In this document: positions 33,157 to 43,812 of the stretch, one piece after another | How positions within the stretch are numbered: the first letter of the stretch is position 1 | How the letters are laid out: every line of letters begins with the position of its first letter | Source of the DNA: Anastrepha obliqua | Lineage: Eukaryota; Arthropoda; Insecta; Diptera; Tephritidae | Direction: 5' to 3' | NCBI RefSeq assembly: GCF_027943255.1 | Contig: NC_072895.1 | Location: forward strand, 23,038,001 to 23,102,000 | Length of the DNA: 64,000 nucleotides | The notes under the pieces: model-generated | Database searches by the model: none | What the model was told of the DNA's origin: nothing | Seen by the model: the letters and a program-made list of their open reading frames with translations, nothing else | Made by a program: the position numbers and the translations under genes

Positions 33157-34669
33157 GAAACTTCTAGAAAACGATTTATTGCAGTATCCATTTAGTATAA
33201 ATTAGGGTATCGGAAAAAAAATTAAGAAAACGTTGATCGCGTTATCAAAGCTTGTATTAAAACTGACACAGCTGATTGACAGAAGCAATGATTTGCTCGG
33301 AGAGAGCCAGTCACTTCTTTTTTGAATCTTTTGTTTTGGACCTCCACCAGAACATATCTGTGATTGTCGACACACACCGGGGAGGGTCCGAATGTACAAC
33401 AATGTAATGAAATATTCGATCTTTCACCGACGTATTTTTGGTATCTATTGACATTCACCGGTGAAAGTCAACATTCTCCGATTTCGGTCATACATGGTAA
33501 CCAAGAATGATAGAAAAAAGATTGCGCCCATCAAGAGTGCGTGACGTCATGTTTTTGCCAACCATTTGCCCTTCGCAATAAATTTAATGCTTTTTCATAC
33601 CGAAAATGCGAAAGTTTTTAAGTTTCGTGTTTGTTTTAAAAGCTATCGAAACTTTAAGTTAAAAAAAAACTGTATTATTATACAAAAGAAGGTTAAAAAA
33701 TGCCACTCTGAGAAGACTTTAGTGCTAATGAAAATTAGTTGGTTCTTATTAAATTAGATATTTTGAAGGTGTGAGTTTAATTGTTTGCTCCTTTTAAGGT
33801 TATGCAATATTAAATGTCCCTCTCTCAACTCTTCTTAAGATTGAAAACCTTTTTACACATTTTAAAAAGCGTTTGAATTTACTAAATGCCAATTAAAACC
33901 ATAGAGGTGTAATCATATCTTCCGGAAATTAATTCTTAATGGGACATAGAGCATCAAGAGGGATATTCATAGTAAAAGTAAACAAAAAAATACTGGAGAA
34001 ACCATAATGACATTTTTACAAAAAGAGTACCTTATATTGTTGCATAACCTCACATATATCAAAAAAGTCGTTCTCTTAACAAAAGAGTTTCTCTTAACAA
34101 AAAAGTCATAAATTAAATTGTATATAACTATAAACCATTTATTTAAAAAACGCACAATTTAAACACAATTTGTCACGAATTCAAATTTCTTGAAGTACTT
34201 TAACAAAAAAATTATATTTTATTTTCTTTAAATGGGCATTTTAGTGCGTTTTTATATCCAAAGCTAGGCAACTCTGCAGTAGCGAGAGAGAGATTTGACT
34301 GCCGAAAGCAGACCGGCAGTCGCGGGCAATGCCACCAGATTTAAAAAAAAAGTAAAGCTACACTAAACTGAGTGAATTATTTAACTAATTCTTAAAAAAT
34401 GTTTATTTTACAAAATTATAAATATTACATTTTAATTAGAACAGGCTAGAAAAATGTCATGTGGAAAGAACTAAAACTCCGAGACTAAATAACAAAAAAA
34501 AAAAATGCTAAATCAAGTTACGAAAATGGTAATCTGGCCATACTGGAGCTAAAATCACGTAACTCGTTGTCAAATTCGCTGAGAGCAAAGTAACGGAACC
34601 ACGATGGGCGCCATTCCATTATTCTCTCCATCGTGTACGGTAACATATAAATATACGATACAAATTTCA
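33157..34669. other. Non-coding DNA upstream of the integrase relic
   Basis: Two overlapping minus frames at 33202-33458 are short and unrecognised; they could be 5' leader of the integrase element. From 33480 on the DNA is AT-rich without TE motifs. A GAGAGAGAG patch lies near 34285. Confidence 0.4.
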
Positions 34670-34940
34670 TTCTTTAGATAGGTGGCAGCCTGCCTCGAAA
34701 CATTTTCGAATAAAAGTATTCATATTTACCTTTTGCCTGATGCAAATATTATAATATTTTATTTTACTTATTGCATATTTAATTGAATTTTAATTTTTAG
34801 ATAGGTAGCAACCCTGTTAAAGTACCTCTGGGAGTTTTCTTCAAACCCCTAGCTTAGTACTATTATTGTAATATTTAATATTAATTTACTTATAAATTTA
34901 ATTCATTTAAATTTTGTATACAGCTGGCAACCTTTTCATA
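34670..34940. repeat. TGGCAAC-motif repeat, third cluster
   Basis: Cores occur at about 34681 (GGTGGCAGCC), 34802 (TAGGTAGCAACCCT) and 34924 (CTGGCAACC), again about 120 bp apart. The first two are preceded by TTTAGATA-type text and the third by ATACAG. The spacers have diverged from the 2.6-3.4-kb cluster, so these are older or different members. Confidence 0.55.
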
Positions 34941-35280
34941 TTCAGTCTTATGTCCCTCATCCACTCTACAGGAATTTAATATTTTATATATGAAAAACCA
35001 AACTCCATTTGTACATCGCTAAATAATTATTTGTCGACACGCTTATCGCGAGCTTAGCGGGCTCTCCCCTCTGTCGTTTGACACCTACTACATCTGCTCT
35101 CTTTCTTCTCATTTTTAACCCTGCGCCGATTTTTCTTGTTATTTTGTTACACTTCTCAATGCTCGCCTTGCATAGAACTTCTTAACCCACTTTTTGTGAT
35201 TTCAATGCTTTCACTTTATTCAAAAAAATATTTCGCGCAAAATTTTTTTCGCCCATATTTTCTTCACGTTGTAGCCGTTT

Positions 35281-35771
35281 TATAAAACTTGTGCTATAAT
35301 TTCAAGGCAAGTGTTGTGTGTTATGCATTCGATGGGGAGATTGGATAGCGGCGTCCAACTCAGGGTGAGAGTAATGGAAGGGCCTTGCAGTGCTTTGGTG
35401 ACTTAAAAGCGTCAGTAAGTTGCAACGCAGGGTGGCCGCCAACACTACGCAATGGATGAATAAATAAATGCATGAATGCGGCACAACAACAACAACAAGA
35501 AAGCAGTGAAACAACAACTAAGGGGCGAAACAACAAAAAACCAACGAAAGCATAACAGACCCCCGCTACATGCGAATTGAAATACAAAAACAACACAAAA
35601 CAGTGCCAGCCATTAACTTTGCGTCAAGTGAACTTATTGTGCCGTCACGAACTAAAGCATTCTCCAGCGAGTGCATTATTACAACTACAATACAAAAAGT
35701 AAAAAAACAAAAACAAAAAGTGAAAGCAGTAAACATACAACAAATAAATCGCGAATAATACAGACGGCCAT
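35281..35771 (+). promoter_or_regulatory. Candidate core promoter and non-coding first exon
   Basis: TATAAAACTT at 35281-35290 could be a TATA box, placing a start near 35305-35315. The following DNA to 35771 has the style of a fly 5' leader: ACAACAACAACAACAAG, repeated CAAAAACA and CAAAAAGTGAAAGCAGT words, and no TE motif. At 35772 GTAAGTG is a near-consensus splice donor. If real, the exon is about 465 nt, essentially untranslated, and the coding exons lie downstream beyond what I can recognise. A chance combination is quite possible. Confidence 0.3.
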
Positions 35772-36506
35772 GTAAGTGCATTTATTTTCTTTGGAAGCGT
35801 GGAAAAATATATGTGGAGCATCAAATTTTTTCATAAGTCGCATCTGCACAAAAATTGGGCGCAAAAAGTATTGGATAAAGAGTAGTGCTCGAAAGTGCAT
35901 TAAAGTTTCCATAAGCCTGTAAAGCCGACGGGGCTGTGCGCTGGCCTACTCTATGACTTTTATATTTCTTTTTTTTGTGTATTTTTTTTATATTTCGCCT
36001 TCTCGGCGAGGATGTATGTGGGAGATGTGCTTATGTTGGGTGTAGGACTCATTCCTTCAGTAAGCTCACGTGGGGTAGAATACTCATAAGCGGGCCAGTC
36101 AGCCAATGTTGCCGGCTGTAGTGATTAGTGGGTTAACGGAAATCTGGATTTGTAGGTGTAAGTCAACTCACAAGTTGGCGCAAGTTGGCACTTCAGCTGG
36201 TTATTTGTTTTCAAGAGTGGGCAATGCGCTGACATTTTGCGTTTATACACCCAGTAGCACATCGAACTGTTCAATTCAAGAAAAACAGAAATGTGGCACT
36301 GTGGCTTGTAGCGCTTGAATTAAAAAAAAAATTATACTCGGCCATAACTGGGCACAGGACACCATCTACATATTGATAAAAGCATGGGCGCAAGTAAGAG
36401 GGGAGCTCAGAGCTCATGGCAGGTGTTGACTTAGAAGAAAATTTTGAATAAGTTCAGATGGAATTAAATCTTTGGCTAGAAATAATAAGAATAAACTAAT
36501 TTGTAA
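35772..36506. other. Non-coding DNA downstream of the candidate donor
   Basis: T-rich run at 35960-35998, otherwise mixed DNA. Frames at 35685-36318 have no recognisable domain. If the donor at 35772 is real this is intron sequence. Confidence 0.35.
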
Positions 36507-36577
36507 GGCCTCGCTAGTCTAGCGTAAGTGCATTAGCCTGCCATAACAGAGGTTGTGGGTTCGAATCCTGCTACTAA
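36507..36577 (+). repeat. tRNA-like SINE head or tRNA pseudogene
   Basis: GGCCTCGCTAGTCTAGCG is followed at the right distance by GTGGGTTCGAATCCTGC, whose GGTTCGAATCC is a consensus RNA polymerase III B-box. The 5' and 3' ends do not pair as an acceptor stem and no CCA-compatible end follows, so it is not a working tRNA gene. It differs from the main SINE family and may head a second SINE whose body runs into 36580-36940. A 10-bp inverted repeat (CCATCTGTGT at 36801, ACACAGATGG at 36836) lies downstream. Confidence 0.55.
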
Positions 36578-36957
36578 AGAAAAGAACAAAGTTCCTCGAA
36601 TTCCATTCCTCAACCCCAAAAACATATCCTTTCCATCCTTACTCCCGCTCAGTAGTCTGCGCATTATTTGCATTGTTGCTGCTAAAACAAGCATAAAACA
36701 AAGAAAAAACACAGTTACACATAGCATCAGTGACGCCAGCAAGATGAAGCCAGCAACCGCGGTAATAGCGCAGACACAACAAATTTAGCGAAGTCCTCAA
36801 CCATCTGTGTGATCCTTTTGGCAGAAAAATGAGAAACACAGATGGCGCTCCAAGCAATAAGAAGGCGTTGTTCCTAAGCAACATCAGGTGGGTATTCCCA
36901 GCACTTAGGACTGGTAGCGGCAGGCTAATCACCTACCCTGTCAGAAAGCACAATAGA

Positions 36958-37646
36958 TTAAGGGAACGCCACTGTGAAAATTCAAAAAAATCGATTTTGT
37001 TTTCGGCATACATTGTTAGTATAACTACTTAGGAAAATGTGGTAAACATTTTAAAGCGAAATTCGCTTTATTCCCGATTCTATGTGGACATAAGTGAGCG
37101 CCCGTCGGTTCGGCCTCGTAGCGCTTACGATACGATGTCTTATTTCTCGAAGAATAATAAACCGATTTTAATTTTCTTTTCAAAATTTTGTTATCGTTGT
37201 ACGTAGCCGATTTTCAAAATTTTCAAAATAACTATTTTTTTGGGCCTGTTGAAAATCGAAAAAATGGTGAAAAACACACATCGAAATTCAAATCACCACC
37301 ATTTTGTCAAAAAAAAAAAAAACAAAAAAAAAAAACGGCTACGTACACCGATAGCCACTATTGGAGATAGAGATTAATAAAATTTTTGGGTTTTTGATTT
37401 CAGATGATTATTCATTGCTGTATCGCTAGCCACCAGATGACGTCTTTTTTTTCAACTTGTTACATTTATTTACAAAAATTTGTCAATGTTCAATATCTTT
37501 TAATAAAAATTTACATCAACATAGTCTAATACATATATAATAAATTGCCTTCTGTTCGATCCTCGAATAATCATTCCTACTTACAAAAAGAAATTCCCAA
37601 AAATCGACTATTTTTTGACCCGCCCCACAATGGCATTCCCCCTTAA
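36958..37646. mobile_element. TTAA-flanked non-autonomous DNA element T2
   Basis: TTAA at 36958 is followed by GGGAACGCCACTGTG. The right end in reverse complement reads TTAAGGGGGAATGCCATTGTG from 37646. The inverted ends agree over about 20 bp with small gaps, and both borders are TTAA. An internal 18-bp inverted repeat, TATCGTTGTACGTAGCCG (37192-37209) and CGGCTACGTACACCGATA (37336-37353, one mismatch), flanks an A-rich loop. No transposase is encoded. The GC-rich TGAGCGCCCGTCGGTTCGG patch resembles those of the sister elements. Confidence 0.75.
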
Positions 37647-37915
37647 CGAAATCAACGCTAGACTGAGTATTGTCAAGAGGAGTGAGTAGGGGGGAACAAA
37701 ATGAGTAAGGCCAAACACAACCTTCAGACCACCGAAATGTGCCGCAAGATACCACCGAATATCCTATAAAATTTGTTAACTACTGTAGCATCCCTTCCTG
37801 CAATAAGCTGTGAGAATGAGATAAAAAGCGTATGCAAATGCGAAACTTGCTGCAGATAAAACTTTCTTAATTCATGCTATTAAAGCGAATTGGTCCACTA
37901 TTTCTTTAACCTAAC

Positions 37916-38983
37916 TTAAGAGGGCCCAGTGGTCTAGAAATTTCAAAAAATTGATTTTTTGTTTCTTCGATATTTCGAAAGTACAGTATCTCAAGAATAT
38001 ACTGTGAAATTTTATACGGAAATTCCCAATATTATAGCTTCTACAGCCCATTAACCAGGTAGAGAGCGGTCCGCGCGCTCCTGTACCTCAAACTTGGTAA
38101 ACGCGGTAAACAGACCAGACTGATACACGAGATGATGCAAAAGCAATTATGAGACTAGTAACTAGCTCTGGTGGCGTACAGATAGACTCTAATATTCAAT
38201 CACGACCCAGGCTCATGATGTTTATGTTTGATCCGCCTATCTATTCACGAGCCCGACTCCTCATAGGGTTTAGCGCTTAAAAAAAAACACTTTTTTTTTG
38301 AATTTTTTACAGAAATATGGCTCAAGATACTTTAATAAAATCAGTTGCATGTTATTGTACATCTTTTCAATAAGTTTTTAAAAAATATTAATAATAAAAT
38401 ATTGACAAATAAGCCCATGACAGAGTTTTTTTGGAGATATGTTTTTCGAGGTGCTCTGCGGTGCCAATCGTGCCAATTCGTCGTAGAATCATCTGAAACT
38501 AAAAAAGTCGAATTTTTCAGTTTAAGTATGACGTAATGCTCCCCCCCTACATTAATAAAATTTTTTTTTTTTCATTTTTGTAGTTTTGGTGGCAAAAAAA
38601 CGTAAAACGAGCATTTTTGGCGAAAAATTTCGCCATATTTGTAAGTGAAAAACAACCTTAAAAAAAAAAAAAAAAAAAAAAAACAGTGTAGGGGGGAGGT
38701 ATTTTTGATTTAGAAAACGTGTGCCAAATTTGAAAAGAATCGGTTGAATAGTTTCGGAGTTGTGATTGGCACCGACTTTTAAGAAGTCGTTTCGGGAAAA
38801 ACGCGTTTGAAAAAATGACTGAGAAATTATCGATGCTCCGCATTCGAGGTAGAGTGCCTACAAAGGCTATAACTTTGAGAGTTCCGATCCACTTAAAATT
38901 TTGACACAACATTCTTGAAATGATTAACTATAAGATGAGTGAAGAAAAAAAATTTCGATTTTGTGACCCTACCCCCCCCTTAA
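37916..38983. mobile_element. TTAA-flanked DNA element T3
   Basis: The left end TTAAGAGGGCCCAGTGGTC (37916) then CAAAAAATTGATTTTTTG. The right end in reverse complement TTAAGGGGGGGGTAGGGTC (from 38983) then AAAATCGAAATTTTT. The interior carries AAATTTGAAAAGAATCGGTT at 38727, TCGGGAAAAACGCGTTTGAA, CTATAACTTTGAGAG and a GCTCCGCATTCGAG patch, the modules of the 60.0-kb element in the same order. An inner pair, GCTCCCCCCCTACA (38541) and TGTAGGGGGGAGG (38686), is also inverted, so a smaller element may be nested. Confidence 0.6.
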
Positions 38984-39497
38984 AAAAAAATAAAATATTG
39001 TTGATAAAACAATTTTTTGAGACAACTGTGAAAATAAATTGTATACAAAGGCAAGTGGAAATATTTGACTTTAATCAGGGTGAGAGGGCGAATGGCGCAG
39101 CTCATCTTTATATGCCCCCACGGTGAAAAGAATTTTAGAAAAAATGTCTCAAAATAGGCGGCGAGTGAAAACGAGTTATAAATTTTTTTTTTTTTTTTTT
39201 TTTTAGTCTTACTATGTACTATTTATTTAAACAAATAAATAAATAAAAAAGGAAATAAATAAATAAATATTTTCAGGGTACTAAATTTTGTTTCGTTCGT
39301 GTGTGTTGCGTGCATCGCTAAAGGAAAACTCATTAAAAACTACGCAAAAGTTATTTGGTCGCAGTGAAATTTTCCCAGAAATATTTATGGTAATACAAGA
39401 AAAAACTTAACAAAAATGTTAATTGGGCATGGGACGTACGCACCGCCTGATATCGTACAGTGAAAAAACGATATAAAATCCATAAAAAATAAATAAA

Positions 39498-39755
39498 TCT
39501 TCTTCTTTTTTATATATAAAAATGAATGTTTGTCTGTATGTCTTCGATGAACTCAAAAACTACTAGACCGATTATTATAAAAATTAGTATATATATGTAT
39601 TTTTTTACGCTCATTGCTGCCACTCGCCACCAGGTGGCAGTGCAGAGTAGCAACTTCTGCCCCATTCAACCGATTTTTTCGAAATAAACAAAACCAATAA
39701 AATGGTTAAAGTTATTTTAGTTGCTGGCGCAGCAACGCGCGCCGGCTACAGCTAA
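39498..39755 (+). mobile_element. Non-autonomous Helitron-like element
   Basis: It starts TC at 39498 and ends CTAA at 39752-39755, between host A (39497) and T (39756), the Helitron insertion rule. Five bases before CTAA is an 8-bp hairpin: GCTGGCGC (39723-39730) pairs with GCGCCGGC (39739-39746) around an 8-nt loop. The 5' part ATATATAAAAATGAATGTTT is typical of insect Helitron leaders. Only 258 bp long with no Rep/helicase, so it must depend on an autonomous element elsewhere. Confidence 0.7.
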
Positions 39756-39873
39756 TGATAAATAAATAAATATGTATAAAAAATGTCAAATATAATGTAG
39801 AAATGGAGCAAAGGTGTCTACTTCTACTTGCAATATAAGAAAATTATATTTTCAAACAATGATCTCATAGATA
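39756..39873. other. Spacer between Helitron and mariner derivative
   Basis: AT-rich, starting with AATAAATAAATA; no feature. Confidence 0.4.
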
Positions 39874-40389
39874 TAGAGTTTTCTAAACAGAGGTGTTATT
39901 TTGATATTCAAAGAAAAATTCTATTTTTTAATATAAATGATCGGATGTTTACATCATTATAAAGGTACGCCGTTAAAAGTGGAAAATAACATCAGGCAAA
40001 TGACCACCCCGATCACGCTTACAGCACAAAATCCTTTTCATGAAATTTTCCATTACCGAATTGCAAAGTGGCTGCCCTGTGGTCTCGATAGCCTCACGAA
40101 TTTCATCTTTGGGGTCTCGAATCGATCGTAAACTATTGGCTTAGAGCTTCTCTTTCACGTGACCCCAAAGAAAAAAGTCACAAGGTGTTAAATCACAAGA
40201 TCTCGGTGGCCAATTGTGATCACCTCTTCGAGAGATAACACGGTCCGGAAACTTTTCCCGTAAAAGATCAATGGTTTCGTTGCTTGTGTGGCACGTAGCG
40301 CCATCTTGTTGAAAATAAACGTTGTCCAGATGAATACCATCCAATTCCGGCCATATATTATATAACAAATGTTATTGGAAAACCATTTA
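39874..40389 (-). mobile_element. Internally deleted mariner-like element, copy 2
   Basis: Same family as 3688-4238, opposite orientation. The right border is TTATTGGAAAACCATT with TA at 40388-40389. The left border is TAGAGTTTTCTAAACAGAGG at 39874, a decayed version of the TIR. The minus-strand frame (40368-40141) reads IWPELDGIHLDNVYFQQDGA (intact second catalytic Asp), CHTSNETIDLLREKFPD and NWPPRSCDLTPCDFFLWG. A frameshift follows and the C-terminus decays to the left. As in copy 1 the sequence jumps from the TIR to just before WPEL within about 40 bp. Confidence 0.85.
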
Positions 40390-40451
40390 ATTGCAAGTAC
40401 AGGTTGTCCGGCAGTGAACAGTGGAAAAAGAACCTCCACATAAAAGCCCAT

Positions 40452-40535
40452 CTACATCCCTTCATTTGTCGAAAACATTAAGACGCACACCACAAAGGGG
40501 AGGCTCAGCTCGGCGAAACATCCAACAAATGGGTT
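40452..40535 (+). repeat. SINE 3' fragment
   Basis: CTACATCCCTTCATTTGTCG, ACATTAAGACGCACACCACA, GGCTCAGCTCGGC and AACATCCAACAAATGGG correspond to the last third of the SINE. The head and middle are missing. Confidence 0.7.
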
Positions 40536-41869
40536 TCTCTACATCGGTTTAAATCACATAATATTTTAGTAATACTTAGCAATAAAGAAAACATCATAAT
40601 TTTGTTTTTTTTTGCTTGCATTTTGTTTACTAATACCATCAAATCCCATTTACACCAACATTGTTTTGTGTGAAAATTTAATTTCTAACCTGAAAAGCTG
40701 CTATATGTAAGGATTAGCAGCAAATGCACTAACCCAGAATACGAACGAATACCACAAGTGCACACATACATATGCATGTGTGCTTTCAGAATCTTAATGT
40801 GTGTATTTAAAATCGTACGCAAACGGCATCTCAACATTTTTGCTTCTATTATACTATTATTTTAACACTAGAAAACTACCGCAAGCTTGTGCAGGAAGTG
40901 CAGTGGATTTTCGAATATTCTAATAGCTATGCGGTGGCACTAATAGTTTGACTAAAAGAGGGGATGTGCTGTGTAGCCAGGCAGTGGCATTGGACTTTAT
41001 TCAGCCACAAACACAGTGCTTGCAATTACTGATAAGGAGCTCGGCAAGATTATAGAGAATTCGGGTTGAATTTCCGTTTTATCTTCACATGTGCACTCCA
41101 ATGTCATGTCACGGACAGGGTCGTTCAACTTTGAGGCACCTCTTTAAATACGAATTATAAATATTTTTTGCAAAATATGTCTTGAATGAAATATGTAGTA
41201 GAAATAGCGTTTACTTTTTATGAATGAGAAGTAGTAAAAAGTAATTTAATTCCATGCGCGCTTGCAGATATCGATTGTGAAACCTTGGTGAAACTTTTGC
41301 TATACATTTGGAATAATTGGAGCGCTATCTCGTCCTTATTACTATCTCGCCTGATTACTTCCTTCAAAACATTAGTTATTTCTGACTTATTCACATAAAC
41401 TCTGTTTTAGAGATAACGCCACAGATTCCACATTTGGAAGCTTTGTTCTGGTGTTGAACGCTTAATGATGGCTCGCCAAACTTTATTGAACAGAAATACC
41501 AACACCGTTTGCCGTTCTCAAGTGTTAAGGGACTCCGTGTCGAGTGATCCAAATATTTTGGATAACACTGATATTTTTCTCGAAATTGGCTTATTTGTAA
41601 GCGTGAAATTCGAATGATTTATTTTTCTTACAATTTTAAAAGAGAAATAATTTTTTTTTGCCATTTTTTGAAAACAGCCCCCATTTGTGTTTTTCTTATT
41701 TTTTCATTAATAACGGAGTCTCTGCTCTGTAGTCCCTGGGAGTTTGATGGATTTCTATAACTTTTCGAGTTATATTCAAATACCTACAGCAAAGTTTCTG
41801 CTATGGAGTTTTTTAAGGGAAATAGCTTCAGTTGGTTTTACAATAATATTTTAATAATTTTTTTTTATA
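40536..41869. other. Mostly non-coding; unresolved minus-strand reading at 41160-41600
   Basis: Minus strand 41405-41210 reads without stops and with even composition: NKSEITNVLKEVIRRDSNKD, then LFQMYSKSFTKVSQSIS. Upstream in the same direction are KVWRAIIKRSTPEQSFQMWN and DTESLNT. I do not recognise the family. It lacks a start codon and may be an exon remnant or a retroelement fragment. The rest of the stretch is AT-rich with no features. Confidence 0.3.
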
Positions 41870-42720
41870 ATTTTTTTTTATGAGATAAAATATATTAAAA
41901 AAAGTTTGTAAAAGCATTTTTTTTTGACGAAAAAATGTTTGCGAAACAAAAATTTGCGAAATTTTTTTCTTTTTAATCTAAATATTAAAAAAAAAAATTC
42001 TGTAAAAATATTTGTTTTTCCAAAAAATGTTTACGAAAAAAAGTTTGCGAAAATTTTTTCTCTTTAATATTTTTATTTTTTTTTTAACTTTATATGATAA
42101 CTTATAATAATATATTTAAAAACAACATTGGTGTAAAAAAACTTTGTTGGTGTAAACAAATTTTATTTTGCCAACTCTTTTACAAAACAAAATTAGTCAA
42201 AATTTTGTGTATGTTTTTCAAAACATATATTTCCATAGTTCTCTTAATTTATAAGATGAAAAACATAAAGAAAAAGTTTGTAAACAAAATTTTTTTGTCA
42301 AAAAAAAAAACAAAATTTCGCGAAAAAAAAGTTTGTGAAAATTTGTTCTCTTTAATATTTTCATTTTGTTTTTTTAACTTTATATGAATAACATAAAGAG
42401 AAAGTTTGTAAACAAAATTTTATTTGTCAAAAAAAAATTTTTTCGCGAAAAAAAAATTTGTTCTCTTTAATATTTTCATTTTTTTTACTTTATATGATAA
42501 CATATAATAATATATTAAACAAAAAATTGGGGTAAAAAAAAATTTTTTTTGACATAAAATGTTTGCGAAAAAAAAAGTTTGTGAAAATTGATTCTTTTTA
42601 ATGTCTTTATAATTTTTTTTCGACAAAAAAATTTTTTGTCAACTTTTCACTAAAAGAAGTTTTGTTTAGTTCTTTAAAACAAATTTTTGTGAAAAAAAAA
42701 TTTGTGTTTTTCTTACAAAT
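41870..42720. repeat. Degenerate AT-rich tandem array
   Basis: Words such as AAAATGTTTGCGAAAAAAA, TCTCTTTAATATTTTCATTT, ACTTTATATGATAACATATA and AAAGTTTGTAAACAAAATTT recur many times in a shifting order, for example near 42060, 42350 and 42470 for the TCTCTTTAATATTT word. The ORFs at 42094-42626 are readings of this repeat. Unit length is irregular (roughly 100-130 bp). Confidence 0.7.
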
Positions 42721-43379
42721 TAAAAAAATTATTTTAGTCATTGTTTTTCATTATCGTAGCGAAAGCTTAGCTCAGTAGTACTCAAAAGTTTCATATGGGA
42801 TTCTCATAAAACCTCGATCAGTACAGCAATTCTTATAAAAGCTCGATCATACAGCAGTTATACGAATCCAAATAGACCCTCCAACGAACTTATGCCTAAT
42901 CCAAAAGTCCAAAGGCGTAAAATTGTTGGATCTTAGTGTTAAATTGTTGCGGAGCATCATGAAATGGCTCATCCCGTGAATTTCGTTGACAAAAAATTAA
43001 TTGCTTCGTAAGTCGCCAGGCAGGGTTCAAACCCGCTCCCCCCAGACGAAGTTTTAAAAAATCTTTTGACATGAATCGATTTGAAAAAAAGGCCATCAAC
43101 AATAGACTAAAAAAGCTCTATTTTTCCTCTTCAATGTTTTCTCTTACATTATGTTAGGTTGAGGTGGCGCCCAGTAGTGCACTCGACACAAAGATTATGA
43201 CCTTTAACGTACTGGCCTCCTATGCTGACATTCATGGCTTGTGTTCCAAAGTGAACGCTTACCTCACCAGCCTTTCTCGCTTTTTCACTTTTCACATACA
43301 TATACGGGAAATGCTGCTGAGGTCACAGTCCTTGGCCGGATATAAATCCAGGTCGGTCCGGTAACGTAGAACCGACTAT
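42721..43379. other. Non-coding DNA between tandem array and LINE end
   Basis: 42770-42890 contains a short imperfect direct repeat (AAAGCTCGATCATACAGCAG / AACCTCGATCAGTACAGCAA). 43140-43370 has higher GC and may be an extension of the LINE 3' region that follows. No domain recognised. Confidence 0.35.
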
Positions 43380-43812
43380 CGCGGGTCCTCAAATCGCTTA
43401 CCAGCAGCACAAAGGCAATGAAATGTTGTAGGCGACTATTAAAGCAATTAGCCCAACGGTTCTGAATAATTCTCGGGCCGTTTGATGATCTGACACCAGT
43501 GATATGCAGTGGATAAAGCTCCAGACATGTCAGAGTACTGCAATCAGGATAGCTACGTGCAGGCTCATGATGTCTGCCCTACAACACCTTCAATTCTCCC
43601 AGTTAATGAGGAATTTCTGAGAGGGTACATATGTCGAGCATGTGAAGCCACATTGATTGCTCTCTCAAACCTACCCACCAAACACCCGTCTCCCTCCGGA
43701 CACAACCTATTGAAACCGCACGTTTTCTGGGTCTACAGTTAGATAAGTTAGATGAATAACTTCACCGGACTGACAGGGTTTAGTAAGCTGCTACAACAAC
43801 AACAACAATCTT
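43380..43812 (+). repeat. Probable LINE 3' UTR with (CAA)n tail
   Basis: This GC-richer block ends in GACTGACAGGGTTTAGTAAG, CTGC, then ACAACAACAACAACAA at about 43794-43809, a simple-repeat tail as on non-LTR 3' ends. Text such as GGCCGTTTGATGATCTGACA and AACCTATTGAAACCGCA resembles dipteran LINE 3' UTRs as I remember them. The frame at 43509-43742 is probably not a protein. Confidence 0.4.

Noticed and set aside
36507..36577. Functional tRNA gene
   Set aside because: A good B-box but no acceptor stem pairing or proper anticodon arm; called a SINE head or pseudogene instead.
42094..42626. Lys/Phe-rich frames on both strands
   Set aside because: They are translations of an AT-rich tandem repeat.
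43509..43742. 77-codon plus-strand frame as a gene
   Set aside because: Lies in a block ending with a (CAA)n tail, more likely a LINE 3' UTR.
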